Assembly (NCBI RefSeq): GCF_033304615.1 | Contig: NZ_CP129118.1 | Location: 430,001-494,000 of the forward strand | DNA: 64,000 bases | DNA from: Sporosarcina oncorhynchi | GTDB taxonomy: Bacteria; Bacillota; Bacilli; Bacillales_A; Planococcaceae | Direction: 5' to 3' | Part shown: positions 28,998-38,812 of the stretch, piece after piece | Layout of the letters: each line of letters starts with the position of its first letter | How positions within the stretch are numbered: position 1 is the first letter of the stretch | Made by a program: the position numbers and the translations under genes | The notes under the pieces: generated by a model | Seen by the model: the letters and a program-made list of their open reading frames with translations, nothing else | Databases searched by the model: none | What the model was told of the DNA's origin: nothing

Positions 28998-29963
28998 ATG
29001 GAACGCAGTTTATCGATGGAATTAGTACGTGTTACGGAAGCAGCAGCAGTATCGGCTTCACGTTGGATGGGACGCGGTTTGAAAAACGAAGCGGATGATG
29101 CCGCGACGACAGCGATGCGTACTGTATTCGACACGATTCCGATGCAAGGTGTTGTTGTAATCGGCGAAGGTGAAATGGATGAAGCACCGATGCTTTATAT
29201 CGGTGAAGAACTCGGAACAGGGCACGGACCTGAAGTTGACGTAGCGGTCGATCCACTTGAAGGCACGAACATCGTCGCATCAGGCGGATGGAACGCACTT
29301 GCGGTTATTGCGATTGCTGACAAAGGCAACCTGCTCAATGCACCGGACATGTACATGGACAAAATCGCTGTAGGACCTGAAGCAGTCGGCAAAATCAGCA
29401 TCGACGCTACTGTGACAGAGAACCTTCATGCGGTTGCCAAAGCGAAAAACAAAGCGATCGATGAAGTTGTGGCAACTGTTCTTAACCGTGAACGTCATGC
29501 TGCAATCATTGAAGAAATCCGTGCTGCAGGCGCGCGCATCAAACTCATCAATGACGGTGATGTAGCAGCGGCTATTAACACGGCATTCGACGATACAGGT
29601 GTCGACATCCTCTTCGGACTGGGCGGAGCACCTGAAGGCGTCATCGCGGCAGTTGGACTGAAATGCCTCGGTGGAGAAATTCAAGGTAGACTCGTACCGT
29701 CAAACGATGAAGAACGTATCCGTTGTGAGAAAATGGGCTTAGACGTCAACAAAGTCTTATACATGAACGACCTCGTCAAAGGCGACGACGCCATCTTCGC
29801 AGCGACAGGCGTAACAGACGGAGAACTCCTTCGCGGCGTTCAATTCAAAGGCGGCTACAGCGAAACCCACTCACTCGTCATGCGCTCCAAATCCGGCACA
29901 ATCCGATTCGTAGAAGGCAGACACAGCATGAAGAAAAAACCAAACTTAGTAATGGAAAACTAA
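28998..29963 (+). CDS. glpX: Fructose-1,6-bisphosphatase class II (GlpX)
   Basis: A 321-residue class II FBPase that drives gluconeogenesis. [15 protein letters not shown] and AVDPLEGTN are the metal-binding segments, and [18 protein letters not shown] the phosphate loop. GGGAGGAAC precedes the ATG. It lies between murZ and rho as in B. subtilis (ywjI). Both directions of the FBP step (fbaA and glpX) are thus encoded close together. Confidence 0.95.
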   Translation: MERSLSMELVRVTEAAAVSASRWMGRGLKNEADDAATTAMRTVFDTIPMQGVVVIGEGEMDEAPMLYIGEELGTGHGPEVDVAVDPLEGTNIVASGGWNALAVIAIADKGNLLNAPDMYMDKIAVGPEAVGKISIDATVTENLHAVAKAKNKAIDEVVATVLNRERHAAIIEEIRAAGARIKLINDGDVAAAINTAFDDTGVDILFGLGGAPEGVIAAVGLKCLGGEIQGRLVPSNDEERIRCEKMGLDVNKVLYMNDLVKGDDAIFAATGVTDGELLRGVQFKGGYSETHSLVMRSKSGTIRFVEGRHSMKKKPNLVMEN

Positions 29964-30140
29964 AAAGCGGAAGGCGCCGGTTAGATGCGACAGGCATAAG
30001 ACGGAATGGCGAAGCGGCGCCCTTTGCCGCACAGCCAGGCCGACTTATGACCCGAGCATCTGGCGCCTGAAGCTGGATTGAAACAAAAGCGTAGGGCACC
30101 GGTTTGGATGCACGAACCAAAAGCATACGGTGCTTAAACA
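29964..30140. repeat. Dispersed Bacillales-type intergenic repeat before rho
   Basis: The sequence AAAAGCGGAAGGCGCCGG (29964 onward) is followed by a GC-rich body ending CATCTGGCGCCTGAAGCTGG. A second partial unit, AAAAGCGTAGGGCACCGG, ends near 30140. It resembles, from memory, a repeat class frequent in Bacillus-group intergenic DNA. The stretch 30141-30293 contains a perfect GCCCGGC/GCCGGGC hairpin (30191-30208) without a T run and the weak rho ribosome site; no other gene is evident. Confidence 0.6.
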
Positions 30141-30293
30141 GCTAGATGATACTAAGTGGATTACAAAGTAATAAAATAGATTGCCCCAATGCCCGGCTTT
30201 TGCCGGGCAAACTTCTAATCATGGCTTCATCTACCCGTAACTCAACACAACCTCATCAATTAAAATCAAATAAAGAGTGGTGCTTATTAAGAC

Positions 30294-31577
30294 ATGTCAA
30301 TACTAACAATCGCCAGTTTGGAAAATATGAATCTCAAAGAGCTGTACGAGCTCGCTAAAGAGTATAAAATCACTTATTACAGCAAACTGTCAAAAAAAGA
30401 ACTGATCTTCGCGATCTTAAAGTCGAGAGCTGAACAGGAAGGTTTCTTCTTCATGGAAGGTGTGCTTGAAATCATCCAATCGGAGGGATATGGATTCCTT
30501 CGTCCTATTAACTACTCACCGAGCTCAGAAGATATCTATATTTCTGCATCCCAAATCCGTCGATTCGACTTGCGGAACGGCGATAAAGTAACAGGGAAAG
30601 TGCGTCCGCCAAAAGAGAACGAACGTTATTACGGACTGCTTCAAGTAGAAGCGGTCAATGGTGAAAACCCTGAAGTTGCACGCGAACGTGTCCACTTCCC
30701 AGGCCTGACGCCGCTCTATCCAGACCGTCATATCCGTCTTGAAACAGGACCTGAACATTTATCGACACGAATTATGGATTTAGTATCGCCAGTCGGTTTC
30801 GGACAGCGTGGATTAATTGTTGCACCACCTAAAGCCGGTAAGACGATGTTGTTAAAAGAGATTGCCAATTCGATTACGACGAATCATCCTGATGCGGAAC
30901 TGATTGTGCTGTTAATTGATGAACGACCTGAAGAAGTGACGGATATTGAACGTTCCGTCAAAGCCGATGTCGTCAGTTCCACGTTCGATGAAGTACCGGA
31001 AAACCACGTGAAAGTGGCTGAACTTGTTCTTGAACGTGCGATGCGACTCGTCGAGCATAAACGCGACGTTGTCATTCTTATGGATTCAATTACACGACTT
31101 GCACGTGCGTATAACTTAGTCATCCCGCCAAGTGGACGTACGCTTTCTGGGGGAATTGACCCGGCTGCATTCCATCGACCAAAGCGCTTCTTCGGTGCTG
31201 CACGTAATCTCGAAGAAGGCGGTAGCTTGACAATTTTAGCTACTGCTTTGATTGACACAGGATCCCGGATGGATGAAGTCATTTATGAGGAATTCAAAGG
31301 TACAGGCAATATGGAATTACATCTTGACCGCAGCCTGGCAGAACGCCGAATCTTCCCTGCACTCGACATTCGTCGCTCCGGTACGCGTAAAGAAGAGCTT
31401 TTAATTCCAAAAGAACAGCTTGAAAAGTTGTGGGCAATCCGTAAAACATTCTCAGATTCGTCCGATTTCGGCGAACGTTTCCTGAAAAAGCTCAGACAGT
31501 CTAAAACCAATGAGGAATTCTTTGTAAAGCTTAATGATGAAATGAAAGCGCATCGTAACGGCAAGGGACTTCTGTAA
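30294..31577 (+). CDS. rho: Transcription termination factor Rho
   Basis: A 427-residue hexameric RNA helicase. The N-terminal RNA-binding domain (about 1-130) contains [20 protein letters not shown]. Walker A is APPKAGKT at 177-184, and [17 protein letters not shown] and [10 protein letters not shown] are further motor motifs. The ribosome site is poor (GAGTGGTG), and the leader carries a strong hairpin at 30191-30208, which could allow autoregulation (inference). Confidence 0.97.
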   Translation: MSILTIASLENMNLKELYELAKEYKITYYSKLSKKELIFAILKSRAEQEGFFFMEGVLEIIQSEGYGFLRPINYSPSSEDIYISASQIRRFDLRNGDKVTGKVRPPKENERYYGLLQVEAVNGENPEVARERVHFPGLTPLYPDRHIRLETGPEHLSTRIMDLVSPVGFGQRGLIVAPPKAGKTMLLKEIANSITTNHPDAELIVLLIDERPEEVTDIERSVKADVVSSTFDEVPENHVKVAELVLERAMRLVEHKRDVVILMDSITRLARAYNLVIPPSGRTLSGGIDPAAFHRPKRFFGAARNLEEGGSLTILATALIDTGSRMDEVIYEEFKGTGNMELHLDRSLAERRIFPALDIRRSGTRKEELLIPKEQLEKLWAIRKTFSDSSDFGERFLKKLRQSKTNEEFFVKLNDEMKAHRNGKGLL

Positions 31578-31598
31578 AAATAAAGGCAAACAAAAGAA

Positions 31599-31627
31599 TT
31601 GCATATTGGGTGTTACCTTGGTATACT
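31599..31627 (+). promoter_or_regulatory. rpmE promoter
   Basis: TTGCAT (31599-31604), a 17-bp spacer and TATACT (31622-31627) form a good vegetative promoter shortly after the rho stop, leaving a 5' leader of about 125 bases before rpmE. Confidence 0.7.
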
Positions 31628-31758
31628 AATTGAGTAAGGTTTCGACAATTTGCTGCATATACGGTTGACATATACGGACCGTGTAAGGCATCAGTCTTAT
31701 TCAAGACCTTTAAATTATACTCTGTTCCAGATGGTTCAGGGCGAGAGGAGAGAGACCG

Positions 31759-31983
31759 ATGAGAGCAGGAATTCATCCTAATTACAAAGTAGCTACTGTT
31801 ACTTGTTCATGTGGTAACACATTCGAAACAGGTTCCGTTAAAGAGGACATTCGCGTAGAAGTATGTAATGAATGTCACCCATTCTACACTGGACGCCAAA
31901 AATTCGCTGCAGCGGACGGACGTATCGACCGCTTCAACAAGAAATATGGCATCAAAGAAGAAGTTCAAGAAGACGAAAAATAA
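31759..31983 (+). CDS. rpmE: 50S ribosomal protein L31 (zinc-binding form)
   Basis: A 74-residue L31. The cysteines of TCSCGNTF and [12 protein letters not shown] form the zinc-binding set of the C+ type, distinguishing it from the zinc-free paralogue used under zinc starvation. GAGAGGAGAGAG precedes the ATG. The acidic tail (EEVQEDEK) is a little longer than usual. Confidence 0.96.
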   Translation: MRAGIHPNYKVATVTCSCGNTFETGSVKEDIRVEVCNECHPFYTGRQKFAAADGRIDRFNKKYGIKEEVQEDEK

Positions 31984-31992
31984 GAATTTTCC

Positions 31993-32024
31993 AACCCGCC
32001 GGCATTGCGCTAGGCGGGTTTTTT
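31993..32024 (+). terminator. Terminator after rpmE
   Basis: AACCCGCC (31993-32000) pairs with GGCGGGTT (32013-32020), followed by a T run. Confidence 0.93.
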
Positions 32025-32176
32025 AATTGCTTTGAAAAGGTTGGAATGACAATCACATAACATAAATTGACAAGAAATAAAAGACGTCCATTCCAACCCG
32101 TTTTGTTGTATGATAGACATTCACGTTAAGACAGATGAAAGTACATATAAAGCATGTAAGCGAAAGGGGATCCGAC

Positions 32177-32779
32177 ATGTACGTATCAATGCAGGGCGGT
32201 TGGGTAGAAGTCATTTGTGGCAGTATGTTTTCAGGAAAATCCGAGGAATTGATTCGGAGAGTTCGGCGCGCGCAGTTTGCGAAACAGAAAATTGCTGTGT
32301 TTAAACCCGAAATTGACGATCGATATAGTGAAGAAGCGGTTGTCAGCCATAATGGAACGACAGTGATTGCGACACCAGTAGCGGAATCGACACAAATTGA
32401 GCAGTTCGTAAAAGATGATTATGATATTATCGCCATTGACGAAGCGCAATTTTTTGACGAAGGAATTGTAGATGTTGTCATGGAATTGGCGGATCGCGGT
32501 TTTCGGGTAATCGTTGCTGGACTCGATCAGGATTTCCGCGGCGAACCATTCGGACCAATGCCACGACTGTTGGCCATTGCTGAAAACGTTACAAAGCTGC
32601 AAGCCGTCTGCATCGTTTGTGGATCACCCGCAAGCCGCACGCAGCGGTTAATAAACGGTAAACCGGCAGGCTCTGAAGATCCGATCATCCTTGTAGGTGC
32701 ATCGGAAGCATACGAAGCCCGTTGCCGTACACACCATGAAGTACCGACCGGCATCACAGCAAATGTAATCGCTAAATAA
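32177..32779 (+). CDS. tdk: Thymidine kinase
   Basis: A 200-residue type II thymidine kinase for nucleoside salvage. The P-loop is [12 protein letters not shown] near residue 20, DEAQFF holds the catalytic Glu, and the zinc-finger Cys residues are in CIVCGSPA and near [11 protein letters not shown] 32177 has AAAGGGGA upstream; the in-frame ATG at 32135 does not. A 9-bp inverted repeat (GTTGGAATG at 32040, CATTCCAAC at 32089) lies in the leader, upstream of a TATGAT box at 32109. Confidence 0.94.
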   Translation: MYVSMQGGWVEVICGSMFSGKSEELIRRVRRAQFAKQKIAVFKPEIDDRYSEEAVVSHNGTTVIATPVAESTQIEQFVKDDYDIIAIDEAQFFDEGIVDVVMELADRGFRVIVAGLDQDFRGEPFGPMPRLLAIAENVTKLQAVCIVCGSPASRTQRLINGKPAGSEDPIILVGASEAYEARCRTHHEVPTGITANVIAK

Positions 32780-32787
32780 CAGAAGAC

Positions 32788-32822
32788 AGACAGTATGGAC
32801 AACCTCCATATTGTCTTTTTTA
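32788..32822 (+). terminator. Terminator after tdk
   Basis: AGACAGTATGG (32788-32798) pairs with CCATATTGTCT (32806-32816), one wobble, 7-base loop, then a T run. Confidence 0.9.
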
Positions 32823-32899
32823 ATTGGCTAGACGGTACATTCCCAATCATCTCCGAATACTATGAATGTCTGAAGAGAACTTCATAAAGGCAGGAGATT

Positions 32900-33898
32900 A
32901 TGTTGAATAAAGGCATTTGTATTTTTATCCTACTGGGCACAATTGGTGTATCGGCATGCCAAAAACAACCGGTAAGTGAACAAGTTACGGAGAGTGTGGA
33001 AAGTCCATTGAATCCTAAAGATGAAGAGTCGTTTGAATCAGCTATCGATATCCCGGTGGACTTATCTGAAATGGAACCGATTGTTGTAGAAATTGTCGAT
33101 TCACGTACGATGGAAACGGTACATATAATTACGCCAAACGAGTTCAGATTTGAGGACAACACTGAAGCCTATCGAGTGAAATTGGAACAACTAGCTAGAG
33201 AACTGGCAAGGGGGAATGAGGACAAAGCTGGATACGACAAGAGAATGGTTTTAGATCGGGTGGACGATCGAGGTGACATTCTAAAAGGATCTCCTTTAGT
33301 TCTCTTGAAAGAGCGTCGACTAGTGGAGCTGATCCTGGAATCTTCAGCGACTGGCGGCACAGTGGAACTACCGATTGAAATAGTCGAAAGTGGTTATAAT
33401 CCAGATGATATTCTTTATATCGAAGAAGCATTAATCGCTTCCTATACAACATATTTTAATCAAGCAGATAGCGGTAGGAACAGAAATATCGAACTTTCTG
33501 CACTAGCGATTAATAATGTAATCGTTGGCAGCGGTGATTATTTTTCATTCAACACAGTTGTCGGTCCGAGAAGTGAAGAGAACGGCTATCAGCCAGCGCC
33601 TGAAATTGTGAACAAAGAACTCGTCATGGGGATTGGCGGAGGAATTTGCCAAACGTCGTCGACAATGTTCAATGCGGTTGACAAAATTCCGGTGAAATAT
33701 GTTGAGCGTCATCATCATTCCTTGGACATCGGGTATGTGCCCAAAGGACGGGACGCAACGGTTTCGTATGGTGGATTGGATTTCAGGTTTCAAAACACAA
33801 ACGACGTCCCATTCATTATAAAAACCGTTGTCGCCGATAACTTTTTGACGGTTGAAATCAGAACGGCAAACAAATTCAAAGACAGTCTTGTGAGATGA
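32900..33898 (+). CDS. VanW-family lipoprotein
   Basis: A 332-residue protein with a lipoprotein signal sequence (FILLGTIGVSAC, cleavage before Cys near residue 20), so it is probably anchored outside the membrane. The C-terminal half is a VanW domain (SFNTVVGPRSEENGYQPAPE, GIGGGICQTSSTMFNAV and HHHSLDIGYVPKGRDATVSY). VanW-like proteins occur with cell-wall and spore genes, but their reaction is unknown. GGCAGGAG precedes the ATG. It is an extra gene relative to the B. subtilis tdk-prfA order and is followed by an array rather than a terminator. Confidence 0.85.
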   Translation: MLNKGICIFILLGTIGVSACQKQPVSEQVTESVESPLNPKDEESFESAIDIPVDLSEMEPIVVEIVDSRTMETVHIITPNEFRFEDNTEAYRVKLEQLARELARGNEDKAGYDKRMVLDRVDDRGDILKGSPLVLLKERRLVELILESSATGGTVELPIEIVESGYNPDDILYIEEALIASYTTYFNQADSGRNRNIELSALAINNVIVGSGDYFSFNTVVGPRSEENGYQPAPEIVNKELVMGIGGGICQTSSTMFNAVDKIPVKYVERHHHSLDIGYVPKGRDATVSYGGLDFRFQNTNDVPFIIKTVVADNFLTVEIRTANKFKDSLVR

Positions 33899-33912
33899 AT
33901 AATGAAGTGCTA

Positions 33913-33950
33913 AAAACCAACATTAATATGTCAAGATCATTCGGCGCGGA
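33913..33950 (+). repeat. Array-associated 38-bp element (copy E2)
   Basis: Begins AAAACCAACAT, contains ATGTCAAGATCATTC and ends GCGCGGA. It lies 15 bases after the VanW stop and about 30 bases before the first unit of the array, which starts at the position of the second block of copies E1, E5 and E6. Confidence 0.75.
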
Positions 33951-33980
33951 ATGATGAGTGGGAGGACGAGTGGATTGGCC

Positions 33981-34389
33981 GCGCCCGTAACCAGTGTCTC
34001 TGCGCCCGTAAAAGTCGAATGCGCGCTCGTAACCAGTGTCTCTGCGCTCATAAAAGTCGAATGCGCGCCCATAACCAGTGTCTCTGCGCCCGTAAAAGTC
34101 GAATGCGCGTCCGTAACCAGTGTCTCTGCGCTCATAAAAGTCGAATGCGCGCCCATAACCAGTGTCTCTGCGCTCATAAAAGTCGAATGCGCGCCCATAA
34201 CCAGTGTCTCTGCGCCCGTAAAAGTCGAATGCGCGCTCGTAACCAGTGTCTCTGCGCTCATAAAAGTCGAATGCGCGCCCATAACCAGTGTCTCTGCGCC
34301 CGTAAAAGTCGAATGCGCGCCCATAACCAGTGTCTCCGCGCCCGTAAAAGTCGAATGCGCGCCCGTAACGAGTGTGTCTGCGCCCATAT
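33981..34389 (+). repeat. 21-bp GCGCYCGTAA-family array (copy C2), 20 units
   Basis: Twenty cores (GCGCCCGTAA, GCGCTCGTAA, GCGCCCATAA or GCGCTCATAA) start at 33981 and recur at exactly 21 bp to 34380. Spacers alternate between AAGTCGAATGC and CCAGTGTCTCT, giving a 42-bp higher-order repeat. Cores vary only at the C/T and G/A positions. Open frames exist on both strands only because 21 is divisible by three. 34390-34515 holds the prfA ribosome site and no other gene. Confidence 0.93.
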
Positions 34390-34515
34390 CTAGTCGATAA
34401 ACTTGCTAAAAACCTCCCGCCCCTCCCACCGCTAGAAGAAATTACTGTATTTCACCGCTTCGTTACCGTACAATAAACATACTAAACAGACTGAAAAATA
34501 AGAGGTGTACTGACT

Positions 34516-35592
34516 ATGTTTGAGAGGCTGCAAGCCGTTGAGGATCGATATGATCGTTTGAATGAAATGCTGAGCGATCCGGAAATTGTGAGTGATATGA
34601 CGAAGTTGCGGACGTATTCGAAAGAGCAGTCCGATTTACAAGATACGGTCGATGCGTACCGTGACTATAAAGATGTAACAGCGCAATATGACAGCGCGAA
34701 ACAAATGCTGGATGAACCGCTTGATGATGAGATGAAAGAGCTAGTGAAAATGGAAATCGCCGAGTTGGACGATCGGATTGAAGAGCTTGAAGCAAAACTC
34801 AAGCTATTACTTGTGCCGAAAGATCCGAATGACGATAAGAACGTGATTATGGAAGTCCGTGGGGCGGCAGGCGGCGACGAGGCTGCGTTATTCGCGGGCA
34901 GTCTGTACCGGATGTATAGCCGTTTTGCGGAAGTGAACCATTGGCGCGTGGAAGTGATGGACAGTTCACCGACAGAACTTGGCGGCTTCAAGGAAATCAT
35001 TTTCATGATTAGCGGAAGAGGCGCGTATTCCAAGCTGAAATATGAAAACGGGGCACACCGCGTACAACGAGTACCTGAAACGGAATCTGGCGGACGGATC
35101 CATACGTCTACGGCGACGGTCGCTGTTCTACCGGAAGCGGAAGAAGTGGAAATCCAAATCCATGACAAAGACGTACGAACCGATACATTCGCATCATCTG
35201 GTCCAGGCGGACAATCCGTCAATACGACGATGTCTGCTGTCCGATTGACGCATTTACCGACAGGCATCACTGTTTCCTGTCAGGATGAAAAATCGCAAAT
35301 CAAAAACAAAGAAAAAGCGATGAAAGTTTTGCGTGCCCGTGTCTATGATAAATTCATGCAGGAAGCACAAGCAGAATACGATGAAAAACGAAAATCCGCA
35401 GTCGGCACAGGCGACCGTTCTGAACGGATTCGCACATACAACTTCCCGCAAAACCGTGTGACGGATCACCGTATTGGACTAACAATCCAAAAACTCGACC
35501 AGATTATTGAAGGCAAGCTTGACGAAGTCATCGACGCGCTCATTCTTGAAGATCAGGCGAGGCGGTTAGAAAGTTTAGATCAAAATGACTGA
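34516..35592 (+). CDS. prfA: Peptide chain release factor 1
   Basis: A 358-residue RF1 that terminates translation at UAA and UAG. The peptidyl-hydrolysis motif GGQ is in [20 protein letters not shown] (around residue 235), and [14 protein letters not shown] and the C-terminal [17 protein letters not shown] are typical. AAGAGGTG precedes the ATG. It overlaps prmC, which encodes the methylase of its GGQ glutamine, by eight bases. Confidence 0.97.
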   Translation: MFERLQAVEDRYDRLNEMLSDPEIVSDMTKLRTYSKEQSDLQDTVDAYRDYKDVTAQYDSAKQMLDEPLDDEMKELVKMEIAELDDRIEELEAKLKLLLVPKDPNDDKNVIMEVRGAAGGDEAALFAGSLYRMYSRFAEVNHWRVEVMDSSPTELGGFKEIIFMISGRGAYSKLKYENGAHRVQRVPETESGGRIHTSTATVAVLPEAEEVEIQIHDKDVRTDTFASSGPGGQSVNTTMSAVRLTHLPTGITVSCQDEKSQIKNKEKAMKVLRARVYDKFMQEAQAEYDEKRKSAVGTGDRSERIRTYNFPQNRVTDHRIGLTIQKLDQIIEGKLDEVIDALILEDQARRLESLDQND

Positions 35593-36433
35593 GAAAATTT
35601 ATGAAGCGCTCCATAAAGCCAAATCGCTTCTCGAATCAAAAGACTTGGACAGCCACGCCGCGTATCTATTAATGGAACATGTTACGAATAAATCCGGGGC
35701 GGCACTGCTAGCGGATTTGCGCGAACCGCTAGCACCTGAACAACAGAACGCCTTCTGGGATAAAACCGAAGAACTGCTGACAGGAAAACCTGTTCAGCAT
35801 ATTATCGGCACTGAAATGTTTTACGGACTGTCCTTCGAAGTGAATGAACATGTACTCATCCCGAGGCCTGAAACAGAGGAGCTTGTATACGGCGCACTTG
35901 AACGGAGCCGCAATCTAAAAAAAGAATGCCGCGTGGCGGATATTGGTACCGGCAGCGGCGCGATCGCGATTGCCTTCAAAAAAGAACGGTCTGAAGCGAT
36001 TGTGACCGCAACGGATTACAGTGAAGCGGCACTGAGGACGGCAAGACGGAATGCGGTGAACAATGGTGTCGACGTCGATTTCAGGTTAGGTGATTTGACT
36101 GCACCGATTGCGGAGGAAAAGTGGGATATTGTGCTTTCGAACCCTCCGTATATCGATGTCAGCGAGTCCACGGAAATGTCTAAAACCGTTCTCGATTTCG
36201 AGCCGCATAGCGCATTGTTCGCAGAGGACGATGGGCTTTTCTTTTATAAGAGATTGGCGGAAGAACTACCTTCATTAATGAATAAACCCGGACTGATTGG
36301 CCTTGAAATCGGTTATTTGCAAGGGCAGGCTGTCGCGGATTTGTTCAAAAAAGCATTTCCGGAAGCGAGCGTTTCTATCAATCAAGATATAAATGGTAAA
36401 GATCGAATGATATTTTGTGAGATTCGTGAATAA
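35585..36433 (+). CDS. prmC: Peptide chain release factor N5-glutamine methyltransferase
   Basis: A 282-residue S-adenosylmethionine methyltransferase that methylates the GGQ glutamine of release factors. [15 protein letters not shown] is the SAM-binding motif and [11 protein letters not shown] holds the catalytic NPPY. The overlap with prfA gives coordinated production of enzyme and substrate. Confidence 0.95.
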   Translation: MTEKIYEALHKAKSLLESKDLDSHAAYLLMEHVTNKSGAALLADLREPLAPEQQNAFWDKTEELLTGKPVQHIIGTEMFYGLSFEVNEHVLIPRPETEELVYGALERSRNLKKECRVADIGTGSGAIAIAFKKERSEAIVTATDYSEAALRTARRNAVNNGVDVDFRLGDLTAPIAEEKWDIVLSNPPYIDVSESTEMSKTVLDFEPHSALFAEDDGLFFYKRLAEELPSLMNKPGLIGLEIGYLQGQAVADLFKKAFPEASVSINQDINGKDRMIFCEIRE

Positions 36434-36457
36434 ATCCCGTAAACCCTGGCGACAATG
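36428..36457 (+). promoter_or_regulatory. Candidate sigma-F promoter for spoIIR
   Basis: GAATA (36428-36432), a 15-bp spacer and GGCGACAATG (36448-36457) match the forespore sigma-F consensus (GYWTA, 15-16 bp, GGNRANANTW) at all but one base in each box. B. subtilis spoIIR is a sigma-F gene. The predicted start would lie only about 15 bases before the ATG. Confidence 0.5.
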
Positions 36458-36476
36458 AGGTCAGGAGGCGATCGGG

Positions 36477-37070
36477 ATGATACAAGACTATGAAATTACG
36501 ATACGTGATAGAAAAGTAAGCGAGCGGATGAGAAAAGGGATGGCAATCGTCGAGTTTGTACTCGTGCTGTTCATTATTCAGTCTGCACTTCTGTTATTGA
36601 TGGATCGACCAATAGAGCAGGAAGCAGAAATTAGATTCAGGGTACTTGCCCATTCCAATACGACGGCGGACCAGAAATTGAAAGAAGCGATCCAACGAGA
36701 AATTGCACCGCTTATCAACAGTGCCGTCAATCAGGCAGAATCAAAATCTGATATTGTGAATAACTTGAAAAACGTTGAATCGACGATTTTAAGCATTGCA
36801 CAAACAATGGCAGGTGACCAGGAAGTCCAATTTGAACGTAAAGCCGCACTGTTTCCGGCGAAGCGATCTGGTTTTGTCATCACGCCTCAAGCACCATATG
36901 ACGCCTATATTCTGACGATTGGCAGCGGTCGTGGGGATAACTGGTGGTGTGGATTGTTTCCGAGAGTCTGTTTCCCAGACAAGACTGTTGATAAGATAGA
37001 AGAAACACCGGTGGAAGATGAAAAGGTGACATTCTTCGTTTGGGAGTGGATAAAATCATGGTTTGCGTGA
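36477..37070 (+). CDS. spoIIR: Stage II sporulation protein R
   Basis: A 197-residue secreted forespore signal that activates SpoIIGA so that pro-sigma-E is processed in the mother cell. A single hydrophobic N-terminal segment (VEFVLVLFIIQSALLLLM) follows a basic start, and the family blocks EIRFRVLAHSNT and GDNWWCGLFPRVCFP are present. AGGAGGCG precedes the ATG. It lies between prmC and ywlC as in B. subtilis. Confidence 0.92.
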   Translation: MIQDYEITIRDRKVSERMRKGMAIVEFVLVLFIIQSALLLLMDRPIEQEAEIRFRVLAHSNTTADQKLKEAIQREIAPLINSAVNQAESKSDIVNNLKNVESTILSIAQTMAGDQEVQFERKAALFPAKRSGFVITPQAPYDAYILTIGSGRGDNWWCGLFPRVCFPDKTVDKIEETPVEDEKVTFFVWEWIKSWFA

Positions 37071-37189
37071 AGTTATCCACTAGGCATGTGGATAAGTGAG
37101 AGAAAATGTGCATAAATGGGGGTTTTATTCGTGGAAACTGAAATTTTTTCAGTGGATAACCATATGGATAACATAGTTAGTTATCAACA
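37045..37189. promoter_or_regulatory. DnaA-box cluster
   Basis: Six boxes in 145 bases: AGTGGATAA (37045), TTATCCACT (37073), TGTGGATAA (37087, a perfect DnaA box on the minus strand), AGTGGATAA (37151), TATGGATAA (37163) and TTATCAACA (37181). The other five differ from TTATCCACA by one base. The 37073 and 37087 boxes form an inverted pair. B. subtilis has a DnaA-box cluster recorded near ywlC, so this is probably a conserved initiator-titration or regulatory site. Confidence 0.75.
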
Positions 37190-38159
37190 GGCTGTAGATA
37201 TCTTGAAAAAAGGCGGCGTCGTCGCTTTTCCGACGGAGACCGTTTACGGACTTGGCGCCCTTGCGACGGATGAGCAGGCCGTTCAACGGATCTTTGAAGC
37301 GAAAGGCCGCCCATCCGATAATCCGCTTATCGTACATATTGGGACAAAAGAAGAAGTTGACAAGTATGCGGTCGATATACCGGAAGTTGCGAACAAATTG
37401 ATGGAAGCGTGCTGGCCGGGGCCGTTGACGCTTGTTTTCCATAAACGCGCTGGAGTCATTGCGGAAAATGTTACGCCTGGATTCCAGACGGTCGGCATTC
37501 GAATGCCTGATCATCCGGTAGCGCTCAGGTTACTGAAAGAGCTGGGTGCGCCACTTGCTGCGCCGAGTGCAAACCGCAGTGGTAAGCCGAGTCCGACTGA
37601 AGCGAATCATGTCTACGCGGATTTGCAAGGACGCATTCCGCTCATTGTAGATGGCGGCCGGACAGGTGTTGGTGTGGAGTCGACTGTGCTCGATATGACG
37701 ACCGTTCCACCGACGATTTTACGTCCGGGCGGCATGACGCGTGAAATGATTGAAAGCATTATCGGCCCTGTGAATGCGGAAAGTAAGACGCCTGGTGAAG
37801 AGGCACCGCGTGCGCCGGGTATGAAATATGCGCATTATGCGCCTGAATCCCCGCTGTTTGTCATTGAGTTGGATGAATCAATCATCAGTGAAGCAATCGC
37901 GATATTGCATGCAGATGGAAAAAAAGTAGCTGTCATCGGTCCTGACGAGTTCGTTCCTGCTGAAGCGGACTGGTATTTCCCAATCGGTCCGATCCACGAC
38001 CAGAATGCGATGGCTGCCAATCTGTATCACGCAATCCGTCAATGTGATCAGACGGATGCAGACATCATCCTTGCGACTGAAACCGATCTCGGCGGTGTCG
38101 GTGAAGCGGTTATGAACCGGTTGAATAAGGCGGCGGATGGAAAACGTTTCAGTCTTTAA
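37131..38159 (+). CDS. ywlC: Threonylcarbamoyl-AMP synthase (Sua5/YwlC)
   Basis: About 342 residues. It makes threonylcarbamoyl-adenylate for the t6A modification of tRNAs reading ANN codons. The YrdC domain occupies the first 215 residues (GGVVAFPTETVYGLGALA, KGRPSDNPLIVHI, APSANRSGKPSPTEANHVYA), and a Sua5-type C-terminal domain follows (GMKYAHYAPESPL). I chose GTG 37131 because GGGGG lies eight bases before it and the resulting start resembles B. subtilis YwlC; ATG 37116 is in frame but has a poor site. DnaA boxes lie across the promoter and the first codons. Confidence 0.92.
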   Translation: METEIFSVDNHMDNIVSYQQAVDILKKGGVVAFPTETVYGLGALATDEQAVQRIFEAKGRPSDNPLIVHIGTKEEVDKYAVDIPEVANKLMEACWPGPLTLVFHKRAGVIAENVTPGFQTVGIRMPDHPVALRLLKELGAPLAAPSANRSGKPSPTEANHVYADLQGRIPLIVDGGRTGVGVESTVLDMTTVPPTILRPGGMTREMIESIIGPVNAESKTPGEEAPRAPGMKYAHYAPESPLFVIELDESIISEAIAILHADGKKVAVIGPDEFVPAEADWYFPIGPIHDQNAMAANLYHAIRQCDQTDADIILATETDLGGVGEAVMNRLNKAADGKRFSL

Positions 38160-38249
38160 TTGACGATCAATCGATAGACTTTCTCCTGGAATGACCTCTC
38201 GTACGGCTGCATAAGATGGACAGATGCAGTAGTAGGGAGGTCGATTCGA

Positions 38250-38756
38250 TTGGTGGAAATAATTGCAGCGGGTATTACGACGATTGATGTGATCATCGTC
38301 TATTCATTAATGAGGTTGCGCAAAGGCCGGTTAGTGCTTGCGTTATGGACAATGGTGCTCAATATGGCATTCCCGTTTCTCGGGTTTATTATGGGGGACT
38401 GGACGGTTGGCATTTTTTCGGCGTGGAGCCAACTGCTTTCGGGCATTCTTCTCGCGTTAATTGGCCTGCATATGCTGCTGCAGCAAGACGGTAATGATGC
38501 CGAACTGACGAGGCAACTCCATCCTACCCTCATTGCGCTGGCGGTAAGTCTGGATACGTTTTCCGTGAGTGTATCTTTTGGCATGCTCCAGTTGAATAAA
38601 ATGCTATTCATCTTCGCATCGGGCTTGTTGGCGTTATTCTTTTCATGCGTTGCTTTGTATTACGGAAGGCGGATCAGCCCGCGTAATGGAAAGTTTCTTC
38701 GCAAACTGTCAGGGCTAGCTTTACTAACGATGGGAGTATTGTCATGGTTTCGTTGA
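38250..38756 (+). CDS. MntP-family manganese efflux protein (YwlD-like)
   Basis: A 168-residue protein with about six membrane helices in two similar halves, the pattern of MntP pumps. The second-half motif AVSLDTFSVSVSFGML carries the acidic residue typical of the family, while the first-half equivalent reads AAGITTIDVIIVYSLM. The start is TTG at 38250 (GGGAGG upstream), followed by an in-frame GTG at 38253 that could be used instead. Its place between ywlC and ywlE is that of B. subtilis ywlD. Confidence 0.8.
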   Translation: MVEIIAAGITTIDVIIVYSLMRLRKGRLVLALWTMVLNMAFPFLGFIMGDWTVGIFSAWSQLLSGILLALIGLHMLLQQDGNDAELTRQLHPTLIALAVSLDTFSVSVSFGMLQLNKMLFIFASGLLALFFSCVALYYGRRISPRNGKFLRKLSGLALLTMGVLSWFR

Positions 38757-38812
38757 AAATTTCTGTTTCTTTATTCACGGTTATCAGGTATCCTATAGGT
38801 AGGTGATATAGT

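Noticed and set aside
30191..30208. Terminator after glpX
   Set aside because: The GCCCGGC/GCCGGGC hairpin has no T run after it; kept only as a leader hairpin before rho.
33923..34400. Long open frames on both strands through the arrays (also 16188-16510, 43086-43364, 44637-45318, 58571-59308, 59265-59646)
   Set aside because: They exist because the 21-bp period is divisible by three and the units lack stop codons. They occur in several frames at once, have no ribosome sites, and give low-complexity peptides such as repeated YGR or KSRMRA.
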